Assembly: GCA_001464255.1 (NCBI GenBank)
Contig: LNFD01000212.1
Location: 1 to 15,064, forward strand
Origin: Actinomycetales bacterium Ga0077552
GTDB lineage: Bacteria; Actinomycetota; Actinomycetes; Actinomycetales; Microbacteriaceae
Direction of reading: 5' to 3'
Length of the DNA: 15,064 bases
Part shown: piece after piece, positions 1 through 8,737 of the stretch
Numbering within the stretch: the first letter of the stretch is position 1
Layout: every line of letters begins with the position of its first letter
Notes under the pieces: model-generated
What the model was told of the DNA's origin: nothing
Database searches by the model: none
The model's input: the letters and a program-made list of their open reading frames with translations, nothing else
Position numbers and translations under genes: made by a program

Positions 1-2498
1 ATGACGATCGTGGCGTGGAAGGTCAGCCGCACGACGACCTCGAGCAGGATCGATCGGTGGCGCGGGTCGAGGGCGGGCCCGGCGAGGATCCACGCGTTGC
101 GCAGCTCGCCCTGCTCGCCCTGCTCGCGCACGCGGTCGAGCCGCGCCGAGATGCGCCGCTTGACCACGGCCCGCCCGATGCGCGGCGGGCTGTCGCCGCG
201 GCTGCGCAGGAAGAGCAGGCTCGCGACGCCCGTCGCCGCGGCGATGACGACCGCGAGCTCGCCCATGGTGTCCCACCCGCGCAGGTCGACGAGCGCGACG
301 TTGACGGTGTTGCGCCCGTGCCCGATCTCGTAGGCCAGCTGGGGCCAGGCGAGCGAGATCGGCTGCTCGACGCGCGCGCCCGCGACGATGATCGCGACGA
401 GGGCCATGACGAGCCCGACGCCGATACCGATGCCCGCGCGGAGCACGCGGTGGGTGCTGCCGTGCTTGTCGCCGAGGCGGGCGGGCAGGCGGCGCAGCAC
501 GAGCACGAAGGCGATGAGGGTGACGACCTCGACGAGGATCTGGGTGAGCGCGAGATCGGGGGCGCCCTGGAGGGCGAACAGCGCCGACATCCCGAAGCCG
601 GTGACCCCGACGACGACGAGCGCCGCGAATCGCTTCTGCGCCTGCGTGGCGGCGATCGCGGCGATGATCATGACGACGCCGATCGCCAGCTGCGCGGGAT
701 GGTCCCACAGCCGCAGCGCGCTCGGCCAGCTGTCGCCGAGCAGCAGGCCCGCGCTCGTGACGGCGATGAACACGACGAGGATCACCCCGAGGTAGAACGG
801 CAGCGAGCCGCGCTGCGTGAGGCTCGTGACCCGCACGGCGAGGCGGTCGACGGCGCCCACCGAATCCCAGTAGGCATCGGAGGCCGTGTAGTCGCTCGCG
901 AGCCGGGCCTGCAGGCGCGCGACGGGAGCGCGGGCGGCGAAGAGCAGCGCGCCGAGCCCGATCGCGAGGGCCGAGAGACCGAGCTCAGGCGTGATGCCGT
1001 GCCAGAGCGCGAGGTGGTAGGCCTCGCCCTCGCCGGCGGGGAAGAGCGCGGTGTAGCCGACGAGCCCGCGGTCGACGAGGCCGGCGAGCGGACCGAGCGC
1101 GAGGCTCGTGACGGCGAGCACGGCGGGAGCGAGCAGGAATCGGCGGCTGACGACGGCGAGCGCCGTCACATCGTCGACGCCGGGCTTGCGCGCGAACGCA
1201 CCCCAGAAGAAGCGGATGCTGTACGCGACCGTGAGCGCCGACCCCACCACGACGCCCACCGTCGCGACCGCGGCCCAGGTCTGCCCGGCAGCGTCGAGCT
1301 CGATGCCGCCCGTGCCCGTGGCCGCCGTGAGCAGGGCGTAGAGCACGGTCTCCTTCGCGACGAAGCCGAGCACAGGAGGCAGGCCCGCCATCGAGGCGAG
1401 CACGACGCCCGCGATCGCGGCGAGCCAGGGCGAGCGCCGGCCGAGGCCCGAGAGCTTGCGCAGGTCGCGGGTACCGGCCTCGTGGTCGATGATGCCGACG
1501 ACGAGGAAGAGCGCGGCCTTGAAGAGGGCGTGCGCGAGCAGCAGCGCGAGGGCCGCGAGGGCGGTGTCGCGCGTGCCGAAGCCCGCGACGACGACGAGCA
1601 GGCCGAGCTGGCTGACGGTTCCGTAGGCGAGCAGCAGCTTGAGGTCGGTCTGCTTGAGCGCGGCCCAGCCGCCGAGCAGCAGGGTCGTGAGACCGAGCAC
1701 GACGAGCACCTCGCGCCAGCCGGGCACCTCGACGGCCGCGGGGGCGAGCCGCAGGATCAGGTAGATGCCCGCCTTCACCATGGCGGCGGCGTGCAGGTAG
1801 GCGCTCACGGGCGTCGGTGCCGCCATCGCGCCGGGCAGCCAGAAGTGCAGGGGCACGATCGCCGACTTCGACAGCGCCCCGACGAGCACGAGCATGATCG
1901 CCGTCGTCGTGAGCGGCCCCGCAGGCAGGTCGGCGAGGATCGCCGTGAGGCTCGAGGTTCCCGCCTGAACCGCGAGCAGCACGAGGCCGACGAGCATGAC
2001 GAGCCCGCCGAGCGTCGTCGTCACGAGCGCCTGCAGGGCTGCGCCACGGCTCGCCCGACGGTGCGTGTAGTGGCCGATGAGCAGGTACGAGAAGACGCTC
2101 GTGGCCTCCCACAGCACGAAGAGCAGGTAGACGTCGTCGGCGATGACGAGGCCGTACATCGCGCCCGCGAAGGCGAGCAGCACGGCCGCGAAGCGCCCGA
2201 GGCCGGGCTCGTCGTCGCGGAAGTAGGCGGCGCAGTACAGCAGCACGAGGCTGCCGACCCCCGTGACGACGAGGGCGAGCACCCACGAGAGCGCATCCAT
2301 GCGCACGTCGAGGGTCAGCTGCAGCTCGGCGATCCAGGTGACGCGCTCGACGGGCAGGCGGGCGGCCTCGCCGGAGAGCGCGGCAGGCGCCTGCAGCAGG
2401 GTGTGGGCCGCGAGCCAGAACACCCGCGTGCCGAGCCGCGGGGCGAGCGGCAGCAGCGCGATCGCGGCCGCGCCGAACACCGTCAGGACGATGAGCAT
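1..2498 (-). CDS. mrpA: Mrp-type Na+/H+ antiporter subunit A (MrpA/MnhA, apparently fused to MrpB), C-terminus off the left edge
   Basis: Large subunit of the multisubunit cation/proton antiporter in the cytoplasmic membrane, which exports Na+ using the proton gradient; it is related to complex I subunit NuoL. The 832 codons in the window show the proton-conducting core: a WEATS segment with Glu131, a GALSKSA segment with Lys211, PTPVSAYLHAA at about 229-238, MVKAG with Lys242 and an HALFKAALFLV helix. Further on come the MrpA-specific segments ALQGAPDLALTQ and NTVNVALVDLRGWDT. The last residues (ILLEVVVRLTFHA) look like the start of an MrpB (MnhB) domain, as in actinobacterial A-B fusions. 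The ATG at 2498 follows a GGAGG at short spacing. It lies 82 nt downstream of otsB on the same strand. Helix 2 near residues 25-40 is unusually short, and a small deletion is possible there. Family assignment is firm; the AB fusion is inferred because the end is missing. Confidence 0.93.
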   Translation of the reverse strand, partial: MLIVLTVFGAAAIALLPLAPRLGTRVFWLAAHTLLQAPAALSGEAARLPVERVTWIAELQLTLDVRMDALSWVLALVVTGVGSLVLLYCAAYFRDDEPGLGRFAAVLLAFAGAMYGLVIADDVYLLFVLWEATSVFSYLLIGHYTHRRASRGAALQALVTTTLGGLVMLVGLVLLAVQAGTSSLTAILADLPAGPLTTTAIMLVLVGALSKSAIVPLHFWLPGAMAAPTPVSAYLHAAAMVKAGIYLILRLAPAAVEVPGWREVLVVLGLTTLLLGGWAALKQTDLKLLLAYGTVSQLGLLVVVAGFGTRDTALAALALLLAHALFKAALFLVVGIIDHEAGTRDLRKLSGLGRRSPWLAAIAGVVLASMAGLPPVLGFVAKETVLYALLTAATGTGGIELDAAGQTWAAVATVGVVVGSALTVAYSIRFFWGAFARKPGVDDVTALAVVSRRFLLAPAVLAVTSLALGPLAGLVDRGLVGYTALFPAGEGEAYHLALWHGITPELGLSALAIGLGALLFAARAPVARLQARLASDYTASDAYWDSVGAVDRLAVRVTSLTQRGSLPFYLGVILVVFIAVTSAGLLLGDSWPSALRLWDHPAQLAIGVVMIIAAIAATQAQKRFAALVVVGVTGFGMSALFALQGAPDLALTQILVEVVTLIAFVLVLRRLPARLGDKHGSTHRVLRAGIGIGVGLVMALVAIIVAGARVEQPISLAWPQLAYEIGHGRNTVNVALVDLRGWDTMGELAVVIAAATGVASLLFLRSRGDSPPRIGRAVVKRRISARLDRVREQGEQGELRNAWILAGPALDPRHRSILLEVVVRLTFHATIV

Positions 2499-2567
2499 GC
2501 GTCCTCCCTCGGTGTCGGTGGTTCGGCAAGGGGGTAGGGCGTCACGGCGCGATCGCCGGATGCGCTC

Positions 2568-2573
2568 AGTCTA
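2568..2573 (-). promoter_or_regulatory. Candidate -10 element (TAGACT) for the mrp operon
   Basis: In the 82-nt gap between the otsB stop and the mrpA start, the minus strand reads GGTAGACTGAGC. TAGACT fits the actinobacterial TAnnnT -10 pattern and would give a leader of about 65 nt ending in the GGAGG site before the mrpA ATG. I see no convincing -35 element; that position falls inside the end of otsB. If real, mrpA can be transcribed independently of otsAB. Confidence 0.3.
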
Positions 2574-2580
2574 CCAAGGG

Positions 2581-3381
2581 CTAGCCGCGAGCTTCCCGGG
2601 CCGCGGCGAGCACCTGCAGCAGGGTGGCGACCTCGGCGGGCCCCGCCACGCGGTGCGCGGCGATCGACGGCGCCGGCCCGACCTTGATGCCGACGTCGCC
2701 GGGCTCGAGCGCCTCGAGGGCGTCCTCATCGGTCACGTCGTCGCCCGCGAAGAGCACCGCATCGGGGGCGAACCGCGCCCGGAGGGCGCGCAGTCCGTCG
2801 CCCTTGGTGGCGTCGCGCACCGAGAACTCGACGAGGTTCTTGCCGTCGCGCACCGTCAGGCCCGGGTCGGCGGCGAGCGCCTCGGCCCGGACGGCCTCGG
2901 TGAGAGCCGCGGCCGCGGCCGGGTCGACGACACGCGTGTGCACCGCGAACCCGGCGGGCTTGTCCTCGATCCAGGCACCCTCGGTCGCCGCGACGAGGGG
3001 CGCGAGCCGCGCTCGCAGGGCGTGCACCCGCGCGCGATCGGCGTCGTCGACGGCCGGCCGGGTATCCCCCGCCGCGAAGCGCACCTCGAGGCCGTGCGAG
3101 CCGATGAGCGGCGCATCGTCGGGCAGGCCGCCGACCGCGGTGAGGCTCTCGAGCGACCGGCCCGAGACGAGCGCCACGATCGTGCCCGGTAGCGCCCGCA
3201 GCCGCTCGATCGCCTGCTGCGCGTCCGGCAGCGCCCGTGCGCGCGCCGGGTCGTCGACCTCGGGCGCGAGCGTGCCGTCGAAGTCGAGGGCGACGAGAGC
3301 GCGATCGAGCGCCGCGAATCGCTCGATGGCCGCGAGCAGCCCGGGGTCGAGCGCGGTGCCGGGTGCCGGGTCGAGGGTCAT
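2581..3381 (-). CDS. otsB: Trehalose-6-phosphate phosphatase (OtsB)
   Basis: Removes phosphate from trehalose 6-phosphate to give trehalose, the second step of the OtsAB pathway, in the cytoplasm. The 266-residue protein is a HAD-superfamily phosphatase. Motif I is LDFDGTL with nucleophile Asp33 and general acid Asp35; motif II is VSGRS near residue 94; a KNLVEF segment supplies the motif III lysine; motif IV is GDDVTDEDA near residue 218, carrying the Mg2+ ligands. The length is normal for bacterial OtsB. Its ATG overlaps the otsA TGA (ATGA, 3378-3381) and I see no separate ribosome site, so translation is probably coupled to otsA. All four motifs look intact. Confidence 0.95.
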   Translation of the reverse strand: MTLDPAPGTALDPGLLAAIERFAALDRALVALDFDGTLAPEVDDPARARALPDAQQAIERLRALPGTIVALVSGRSLESLTAVGGLPDDAPLIGSHGLEVRFAAGDTRPAVDDADRARVHALRARLAPLVAATEGAWIEDKPAGFAVHTRVVDPAAAAALTEAVRAEALAADPGLTVRDGKNLVEFSVRDATKGDGLRALRARFAPDAVLFAGDDVTDEDALEALEPGDVGIKVGPAPSIAAHRVAGPAEVATLLQVLAAAREARG

Positions 3382-4808
3382 CGCGCGCCGGAGTGGTGGT
3401 TGGCGTGCCGGAGGGTGTCGAGGAAGGTGCTCGACCAGCGCGCCACGTCGTTGTCGCGCACGCGGCGGCGCAGGGCGCGCATCCGGGTCGTGCGCTCGCG
3501 ATGGGGCATGCGCACGGCCGCGACCATGGCCTCCTTGAGCCCGTCGATGTCGTGCGGGTTCACCAGCAGCGCGTTCTTGAGCTCGTCGGCGGCCCCCGCG
3601 AACTCGCTCAGCACGAGCACGCCGTCCTCATCGGTGCGGCAGGCCACGTACTCCTTGGCCACGAGGTTCATGCCGTCGCGCAGGGCCGTGACGAGCATGA
3701 CGTCGGCGGCGAGGTAGAGCGCCACCATCTCCTCGCGCGGGTAGCCGTGGTGCAGGTAGGCGACGGCGCTGTGGCTGATGGTCGCGTAGGTGCCGTTGAG
3801 GCGCCCGACCGTGAGCTCGATCTCGTCGCGCAGCTGCATGTAGGCGGCGACGCGCTCGCGGCTGGGGCTCGCCACCTGCACGAGCACGGCATCCCCCACC
3901 GAGAGCGTGCCGTCGCGCAGCAGCTCGCCGAAGGCCTTGAGGCGGTGCCGGATGCCCTTCGTGTAGTCGAGGCGGTCGACGCCGAGCATGATCGTCGAGG
4001 GGTTGCCGAGATCGTCGCGGATCTGCCGCGCGCGCTCCTGCACCTCGGGCCGCCGGGCGATCTCCTCGAAGCTCTCGACGTCGATCGAGATGGGGAAGGC
4101 CTTGGCGATGACCGAGCGGTGGCCGCCGAGCCCGTCGGGCACGTGGATCTCGGGCGTGCGCGTCGCGTAGCCGAAGAGGCGCCGCACGGCACGCGAGAAG
4201 TTGCCCGCGTCGGCGACGCGCTGGAAGCCGATGACGTCGGCGCCGAGCAGCCCCTCGATGACCTGCTTGCGCCACGGCAGCTGGGCGTAGAGCCCAAAGG
4301 GCGGGAAGGGGATGTGGTTGAAGAAGCCGATCGTCAGGTCGGGGCGCTGCTCGCGCAGCATGCGCGGCACGAGCTGCAGCTGGTAGTCCTGCACCCACAC
4401 CGTCGCGCCCGGCGCGGCGACGCGCGCGCTCGCGTCGGCGAAGCGCTGGTTGACCTCGACGTACGACTCCCACCACTCGCGGTGGAAGCTCGGCGGAGCG
4501 ATGACGTCGTGGTAGAGCGGCCACAGGGTGTCGTTGCTGAAGCCCTCGTAGTAGCGCTCGATCTCGATCGGGCTCAGCGGCACCGGCACGAGCGTCGCGT
4601 CGTCGGAGACGAAGGGCGCGAGCTCGAGGTCGGGCTGGCCGGCCCACCCCACCCAGGCGCCCCTCGAGGCGCGCATGACGGGCTCGAGCGCCGTCACGAG
4701 TCCGCCGGGCGAGCGCTGCCAGCGCGCGGTGCCGTCGGGGTCGACCACGCGGTCGACGGGAAGTCGGTTCGAGACCACGACGAAGTCGTAGTGGATGGTG
4801 TCGGTCAT
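3378..4808 (-). CDS. otsA: Trehalose-6-phosphate synthase (OtsA, GT20)
   Basis: Transfers glucose from a nucleotide sugar (normally UDP-glucose) to glucose 6-phosphate, giving trehalose 6-phosphate for OtsB. Visible GT20 landmarks in order: VVVSNRLPV near the N-terminus, [12 protein letters not shown] at 32-43, [14 protein letters not shown] at about 138-151 (the QDYQ form is the one I associate with actinobacteria), FFNHIPFPP at 162-170, [11 protein letters not shown] near 187, [10 protein letters not shown] at 276-285 with the substrate-binding Arg and Lys, and [14 protein letters not shown] near 377-390. About 476 residues is full length. It is the first gene of the otsA-otsB pair and overlaps otsB by 4 nt. 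Trehalose here probably serves as an osmolyte and stress protectant. The start at 4808 lacks a well-spaced ribosome site. Confidence 0.96.
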   Translation of the reverse strand: MTDTIHYDFVVVSNRLPVDRVVDPDGTARWQRSPGGLVTALEPVMRASRGAWVGWAGQPDLELAPFVSDDATLVPVPLSPIEIERYYEGFSNDTLWPLYHDVIAPPSFHREWWESYVEVNQRFADASARVAAPGATVWVQDYQLQLVPRMLREQRPDLTIGFFNHIPFPPFGLYAQLPWRKQVIEGLLGADVIGFQRVADAGNFSRAVRRLFGYATRTPEIHVPDGLGGHRSVIAKAFPISIDVESFEEIARRPEVQERARQIRDDLGNPSTIMLGVDRLDYTKGIRHRLKAFGELLRDGTLSVGDAVLVQVASPSRERVAAYMQLRDEIELTVGRLNGTYATISHSAVAYLHHGYPREEMVALYLAADVMLVTALRDGMNLVAKEYVACRTDEDGVLVLSEFAGAADELKNALLVNPHDIDGLKEAMVAAVRMPHRERTTRMRALRRRVRDNDVARWSSTFLDTLRHANHHSGAR

Positions 4809-4895
4809 GTCGCTCGCTCGTCTCCGGTGGTGCGATCCGGGGGGAATCGTCGGTGCGGGGCTGTCCGGCTCCGTCCACGGTATCAGCCGAGTCTC

Positions 4896-4905
4896 AGAGC
4901 GCTCT
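4896..4905. promoter_or_regulatory. 10-bp palindrome, possible operator upstream of otsA
   Basis: AGAGCGCTCT is a perfect inverted repeat flanked by CTC on the left and CAG on the right. It sits 14 nt upstream of the candidate otsA -10 hexamer, overlapping the expected -35 position. A regulatory role is inference from position and symmetry only; a 10-bp palindrome in GC-rich DNA can be chance. Confidence 0.25.
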
Positions 4906-4994
4906 CAGCCCCGGAGGGCGCCCGCGCCCCACGATTCGTCCGCTCGTCACGCGGCATTCACCTGGCCCTCCGTCCTGCGCGCGGTGCGCCGCCG

Positions 4995-5000
4995 TACAGT
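4995..5000 (+). promoter_or_regulatory. Candidate -10 box (TACAGT) giving a leaderless transcript
   Basis: TACAGT fits TAnnnT and ends exactly 6 nt before the GTG at 5007, so transcription would begin at or next to the start codon. There is no Shine-Dalgarno sequence before that GTG. Both facts suggest a leaderless mRNA, which is common in actinobacteria. No clear -35 element is seen. Confidence 0.42.
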
Positions 5001-5006
5001 GGCGAC

Positions 5007-5821
5007 GTGATCAGCATCGGCATGGGAACCACGAGCGTGCTGCCGCGTCGCCTGCACGACGCGTTCCGCCTGGCCGCCGAGGCCGGCTTCGACGGCGTCG
5101 AGATCATGATCACGAGCGACCCCGACACGTACGACCCGCGCGTCATCGCCGCGCTCAGCGAGCGGTTCGGGATGCCCGTGCTGAGCATCCACGCCCCCGT
5201 GCTGTTCTTCAGCACCTTCGTGTTCGGCCGCAACCCGCGCGTCAAGCTCGAGCGCAGCCTGGCCCTCGCGCGCGACGTGGGAGCAGCCACGGTCGTCGTG
5301 CACCCGCCGTACCGCTGGCAGCGCCGCACGGCCGCCGGCTTCGTCGACACGCTGCGCGAGCTGCAGGCCTCCTCGGGCGTGACGATCGCCGCCGAGAACA
5401 TGTTCCCGCTCACGGTGCGCGGGCGCGACCGGCACCCCTACGCGCCGCACTGGGATCCGGGCTCGCTCGACATCGCGGCCCTCACCCTCGACTTCTCGCA
5501 CGCCGCGCTCGCGGGCGTGAGCGCGCTCGACCTCGCCCGGCAGTGGGGCGACCGACTCCGGCACGTGCACCTGTGCGACGGCTCGAGCACCGAGCCCAAC
5601 GCGCGCGTGCTCGACGAGCACCTCGTGCCGGGGCGGGGGGCGCAGCCCGTCGCCGAGGTGCTCGCGCTGCTCGCGCGGCGCGGATTCGACGGCGCGATCA
5701 TCGCCGAGATCAACTCGCGGGCCTGCGGCGGCGACGATGCGCGCCGGCTCGCGTGGTTGCGCGAGACCCTGGAGTTCGCCCGGCGCCACACCGCGGTCGA
5801 GCGGTCGAGCGAGCGCGCGTC

Positions 5822-5825
<4 letters not shown>
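5007..5825 (+). CDS. Sugar phosphate isomerase/epimerase-like TIM-barrel protein (xylose isomerase-like, AP endonuclease 2 fold)
   Basis: A 272-residue cytoplasmic protein of the xylose-isomerase-like TIM-barrel superfamily. Candidate divalent-metal ligands are in the expected strand ends: Glu32 (GFDGVEIMI), His62 (SIHAPV), Glu130 (IAAENMF), Asp162 and His165 (LTLDFSH), His188 (HVHLCD) and Glu234 (IIAEINSR). VVVHPPYRWQR (97-106) and DEHLVPGRG (203-211) are, from memory, hallmarks of a conserved actinobacterial subgroup of unknown substrate (Rv0498-like). I chose the GTG at 5007 because a -10-like TACAGT ends 6 nt before it; an in-frame ATG at 5022 is the alternative, but it would remove the first beta strand. 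Its stop overlaps the convergent regulator gene. The exact reaction is unknown; a link to trehalose or amine metabolism is not shown. Confidence 0.85.
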
Positions 5826-6589
<764 letters not shown>

Positions 6590-6599
6590 GGTCCGGACC

Positions 6600-7364
6600 C
6601 TACAGGGGCGTGACGTAGGCGCCGCTGATACCGCCGTCGACGAGGAACGTCGAGGCGGTGATGAACGAGGCGTCGTCGCTCGCGAGGAAGGCGACCGCCG
6701 CGGCGAGCTCCTCGGCCTCGGCGAACCGGCCTTTGGGGATGTGCACGAGGCGGCGCTGCGCGCGCTCGGGGTCTTTCGCGAAGAGCTCCTGCAACAGGGG
6801 CGTGTTGACCGGCCCCGGGCAGAGCGCGTTGACGCGGATGCCCTGGCGCGCGAACTGCACGCCGAGCTCGCGCGTCATGGCCAGCACGCCGCCCTTGCTC
6901 GCGGTGTACGAGATCTGGCTCGTCGCGCTGCCCATGACGGCGACGAACGAGGCCGTGTTGATGATCGAGCCCGACTGCTGGGCGACCATGTGCCTCAGGG
7001 CCGCGCGCGAGCACAGGTACACGCTCTTGAGGTTGACCTCCTGCACCCTGTCCCACGCCGGCAGCTCGGTGGTCTCGATCGAGTCGTCGTCGGGCGGCGA
7101 GATGCCCGCATTGTTGAAGGCGATGTCGAGCGAGCCGTAGGTGGCCTGCGCCGTGTCGAAGAGGTTGTTGACCTCGGCCTCGTCGGTGACGTTGACCTTC
7201 ACGAACAGGCCGCCGACCTCGGCGGCCGCCGCCTCGCCCGATTCGGGGTTCATGTCGCCGATGACGACGGTGGCGCCCTCGGCGGCGAAGCGGCGCGCGG
7301 TCGCGAGGCCGACGGCGACCTTGCCCTTCAGTCGCTGGGTCAGGTCGATGGGGGTGATGGTCAT
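6600..7364 (-). CDS. Short-chain dehydrogenase/reductase lacking its nucleotide-binding glycine motif
   Basis: Classical SDR family oxidoreductase of 254 residues. Present are NNAG (84-87), the active-site Ser139 (NTASF), Tyr153 and Lys157 (YTASK), the PGPVNTPL loop after strand 6, and a C-terminal FLVDGG. Asp37 after strand 2 (VVIGD) suggests NAD rather than NADP. Oddity: the first strand runs GKVAV directly into GLATARRFAAEGA, so the TGxxxGIG loop that binds the dinucleotide diphosphate is missing between Val18 and Gly19. About eight codons appear to be lost in frame; as written, cofactor binding should fail. The ATG at 7364 follows a GGAG with 8-nt spacing, 14 nt after the ALDH stop. In the pathway it would oxidise the gamma-glutamylated amino alcohol to the aldehyde (inference). 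Database names such as 3-oxoacyl-ACP reductase would be misleading here. Confidence 0.88.
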   Translation of the reverse strand: MTITPIDLTQRLKGKVAVGLATARRFAAEGATVVIGDMNPESGEAAAAEVGGLFVKVNVTDEAEVNNLFDTAQATYGSLDIAFNNAGISPPDDDSIETTELPAWDRVQEVNLKSVYLCSRAALRHMVAQQSGSIINTASFVAVMGSATSQISYTASKGGVLAMTRELGVQFARQGIRVNALCPGPVNTPLLQELFAKDPERAQRRLVHIPKGRFAEAEELAAAVAFLASDDASFITASTFLVDGGISGAYVTPL

Positions 7365-7378
7365 GGTGCGGGCTCCAA

Positions 7379-8737
7379 TCAGCTGTGGGAGAAGAAGACG
7401 TTCTTGGTCTCGGTGAAGGCGAGCGGAGCATCCGGGCCGAGCTCGCGCCCGAGCCCGCTCTGCTTGAACCCGCCGAAGGGGGTGGCATACCGCACGGAGG
7501 AGTGCGAGTTGACGCTGAGCGCGCCGCTCTCGACCCCGCGGGCGACCCGGATGCCGCGGCCCAGGTCGCGCGTCCAGATCGAGCCCGACAGGCCGAAGAT
7601 CGAGTCGTTCGCGAGCGCGATCGCGTCGGCCTCGTCGTCGAACGGCAGCACCGAGACGACGGGGCCGAAGATCTCCTCCGTCGCGACGCGGTCGTCGCGG
7701 TTCGGCAGCAGCACGGTGGGCGCCATCCAGTAGCCGGGGCCTTCGGGCGCCGTGCCCGTGAACGCGACCGGCACGCTGCCGTCGAGGAAGGCCGCGACGT
7801 TGTCGAAGTGGCCCTTCGACACGAGCGGGCCCATCTCGGTCGCCTCGTCGTTCGGGTCGCCGACGCGGAAGCCCCGCACGGCGGGCTCGAGCAGTTCGAG
7901 GAAACGGTCGAGCACGCTGCGCTGCACGAGCAGGCGCGAGCGCGCGCAGCAGTCTTGCCCCGCGTTGTCGAACACCGAGCCGGGGGCTCCGGATGCTGCT
8001 GCCTCGAGGTCGGCGTCGGCGAACACGATGTTCGCGCTCTTGCCGCCGAGCTCGAGCGTGACGGGCTTCACCTGCGCCGCGCATCCCGCCATGACGTGCT
8101 TGCCGACCTCGGTTGACCCCGTGAAGACGACCTTGCGCACCTGCTCGTGCGTGACGAAGCGGTCGCCGACGACCGAGCCGCGACCCGGCAGCACCTGGAA
8201 CAGGTGCTCGGGCAGGCCCGACTCGAGAGCGAGCTCGCCGAGGCGGATCGCCGTGAGCGGAGTCCAGTCGGCGGGCTTGAGCAGCACGGCGTTGCCCGCG
8301 GCGAGCGCCGGCGCGAAGCCCCACCCGGCGATGGGCATGGGGAAGTTCCACGGCACGATGACGCCCACGACCCCGAGCGGCTCGTGGAAGGTGACGTCGA
8401 GCCCGCCCGCGACGGGTATCTGCTGGCCGATGAGGCGTTCGGGCGCGCCGCTGTAGTAGTCGAGCACGTCGCGCACGTTGCCCGCCTCCCAGCGGGCGGC
8501 GCCGATCGGATGCCCCGAGTTGCGCACCTCGAGCTGCGCGAGCTCGTCGAGGTGCGCATCGACGGTCGCGGCGAAGCGGCGCAGGGCCCGGGCCCGATCG
8601 ACGGGAGCGAGCGCGGCCCACGCGCGCTGAGCGACGACGGCACGCGCGACCGCGGCGTCGACCTCCTCGAGCGTCGTGTGGCGCACGGTGCCGATGATCG
8701 TCTCGTCGGCGGGATTGACGAGGGTGGTCTCGCTCAT
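7379..8737 (-). CDS. NAD(P)-dependent aldehyde dehydrogenase (PuuC-like role)
   Basis: Oxidises an aldehyde to the carboxylate; in this locus the likely substrate is a gamma-glutamyl-amino aldehyde. The 452-residue protein carries the complete ALDH signature: PWNFP (129-133, Asn131), LLKPADWTP (152-160, with Lys154 contacting the cofactor), FTGSTEVGK (205-213), LELGGKS with general base Glu229, and FDNAGQDCCA (256-265) with nucleophile Cys263. EEIFGPV and FGGFKQSGLGRE near the C-terminus are intact. The start MSETTLVNP at 8737 gives an ATGA overlap with the upstream hydrolase gene (8734-8737); a longer in-frame reading to 8833 adds a low-complexity Arg/Gly-rich head that does not look like ALDH. 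Substrate specificity is inferred from neighbours only. Confidence 0.93.
   Translation of the reverse strand: MSETTLVNPADETIIGTVRHTTLEEVDAAVARAVVAQRAWAALAPVDRARALRRFAATVDAHLDELAQLEVRNSGHPIGAARWEAGNVRDVLDYYSGAPERLIGQQIPVAGGLDVTFHEPLGVVGVIVPWNFPMPIAGWGFAPALAAGNAVLLKPADWTPLTAIRLGELALESGLPEHLFQVLPGRGSVVGDRFVTHEQVRKVVFTGSTEVGKHVMAGCAAQVKPVTLELGGKSANIVFADADLEAAASGAPGSVFDNAGQDCCARSRLLVQRSVLDRFLELLEPAVRGFRVGDPNDEATEMGPLVSKGHFDNVAAFLDGSVPVAFTGTAPEGPGYWMAPTVLLPNRDDRVATEEIFGPVVSVLPFDDEADAIALANDSIFGLSGSIWTRDLGRGIRVARGVESGALSVNSHSSVRYATPFGGFKQSGLGRELGPDAPLAFTETKNVFFSHS

Larger units (their letters stand above)
4809..5006. promoter_or_regulatory. Divergent intergenic region between otsA and the TIM-barrel gene
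   Basis: These 198 nt must hold promoters for both leftward otsA and the rightward TIM-barrel gene. On the minus strand a TACCGT hexamer (plus-strand ACGGTA, 4877-4882) fits a TAnnnT -10 box for otsA. A perfect 10-bp palindrome, AGAGCGCTCT at 4896-4905, lies just upstream, about where the -35 region would be, so it could be a repressor site. On the plus strand, TACAGT at 4995-5000 is listed separately. No coding sequence was recognised here. Confidence 0.4.

Noticed and set aside
985..2529. 514-codon minus-strand frame within mrpA
   Set aside because: It is rich in Arg, Pro and Ala and in the wrong frame; the mrpA frame gives a coherent membrane protein over the same bases.
15..2537. 840-codon plus-strand open frame rich in Arg, Glu, Asp and His
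   Set aside because: It is antisense to mrpA, low in complexity, and resembles no protein family; long antisense frames are expected in GC-rich genes.
3237..5006. Plus-strand frame running into the TIM-barrel gene, suggesting an 862-residue fusion protein
   Set aside because: The extra part is antisense to otsA and otsB; the conserved protein begins at about 5007.
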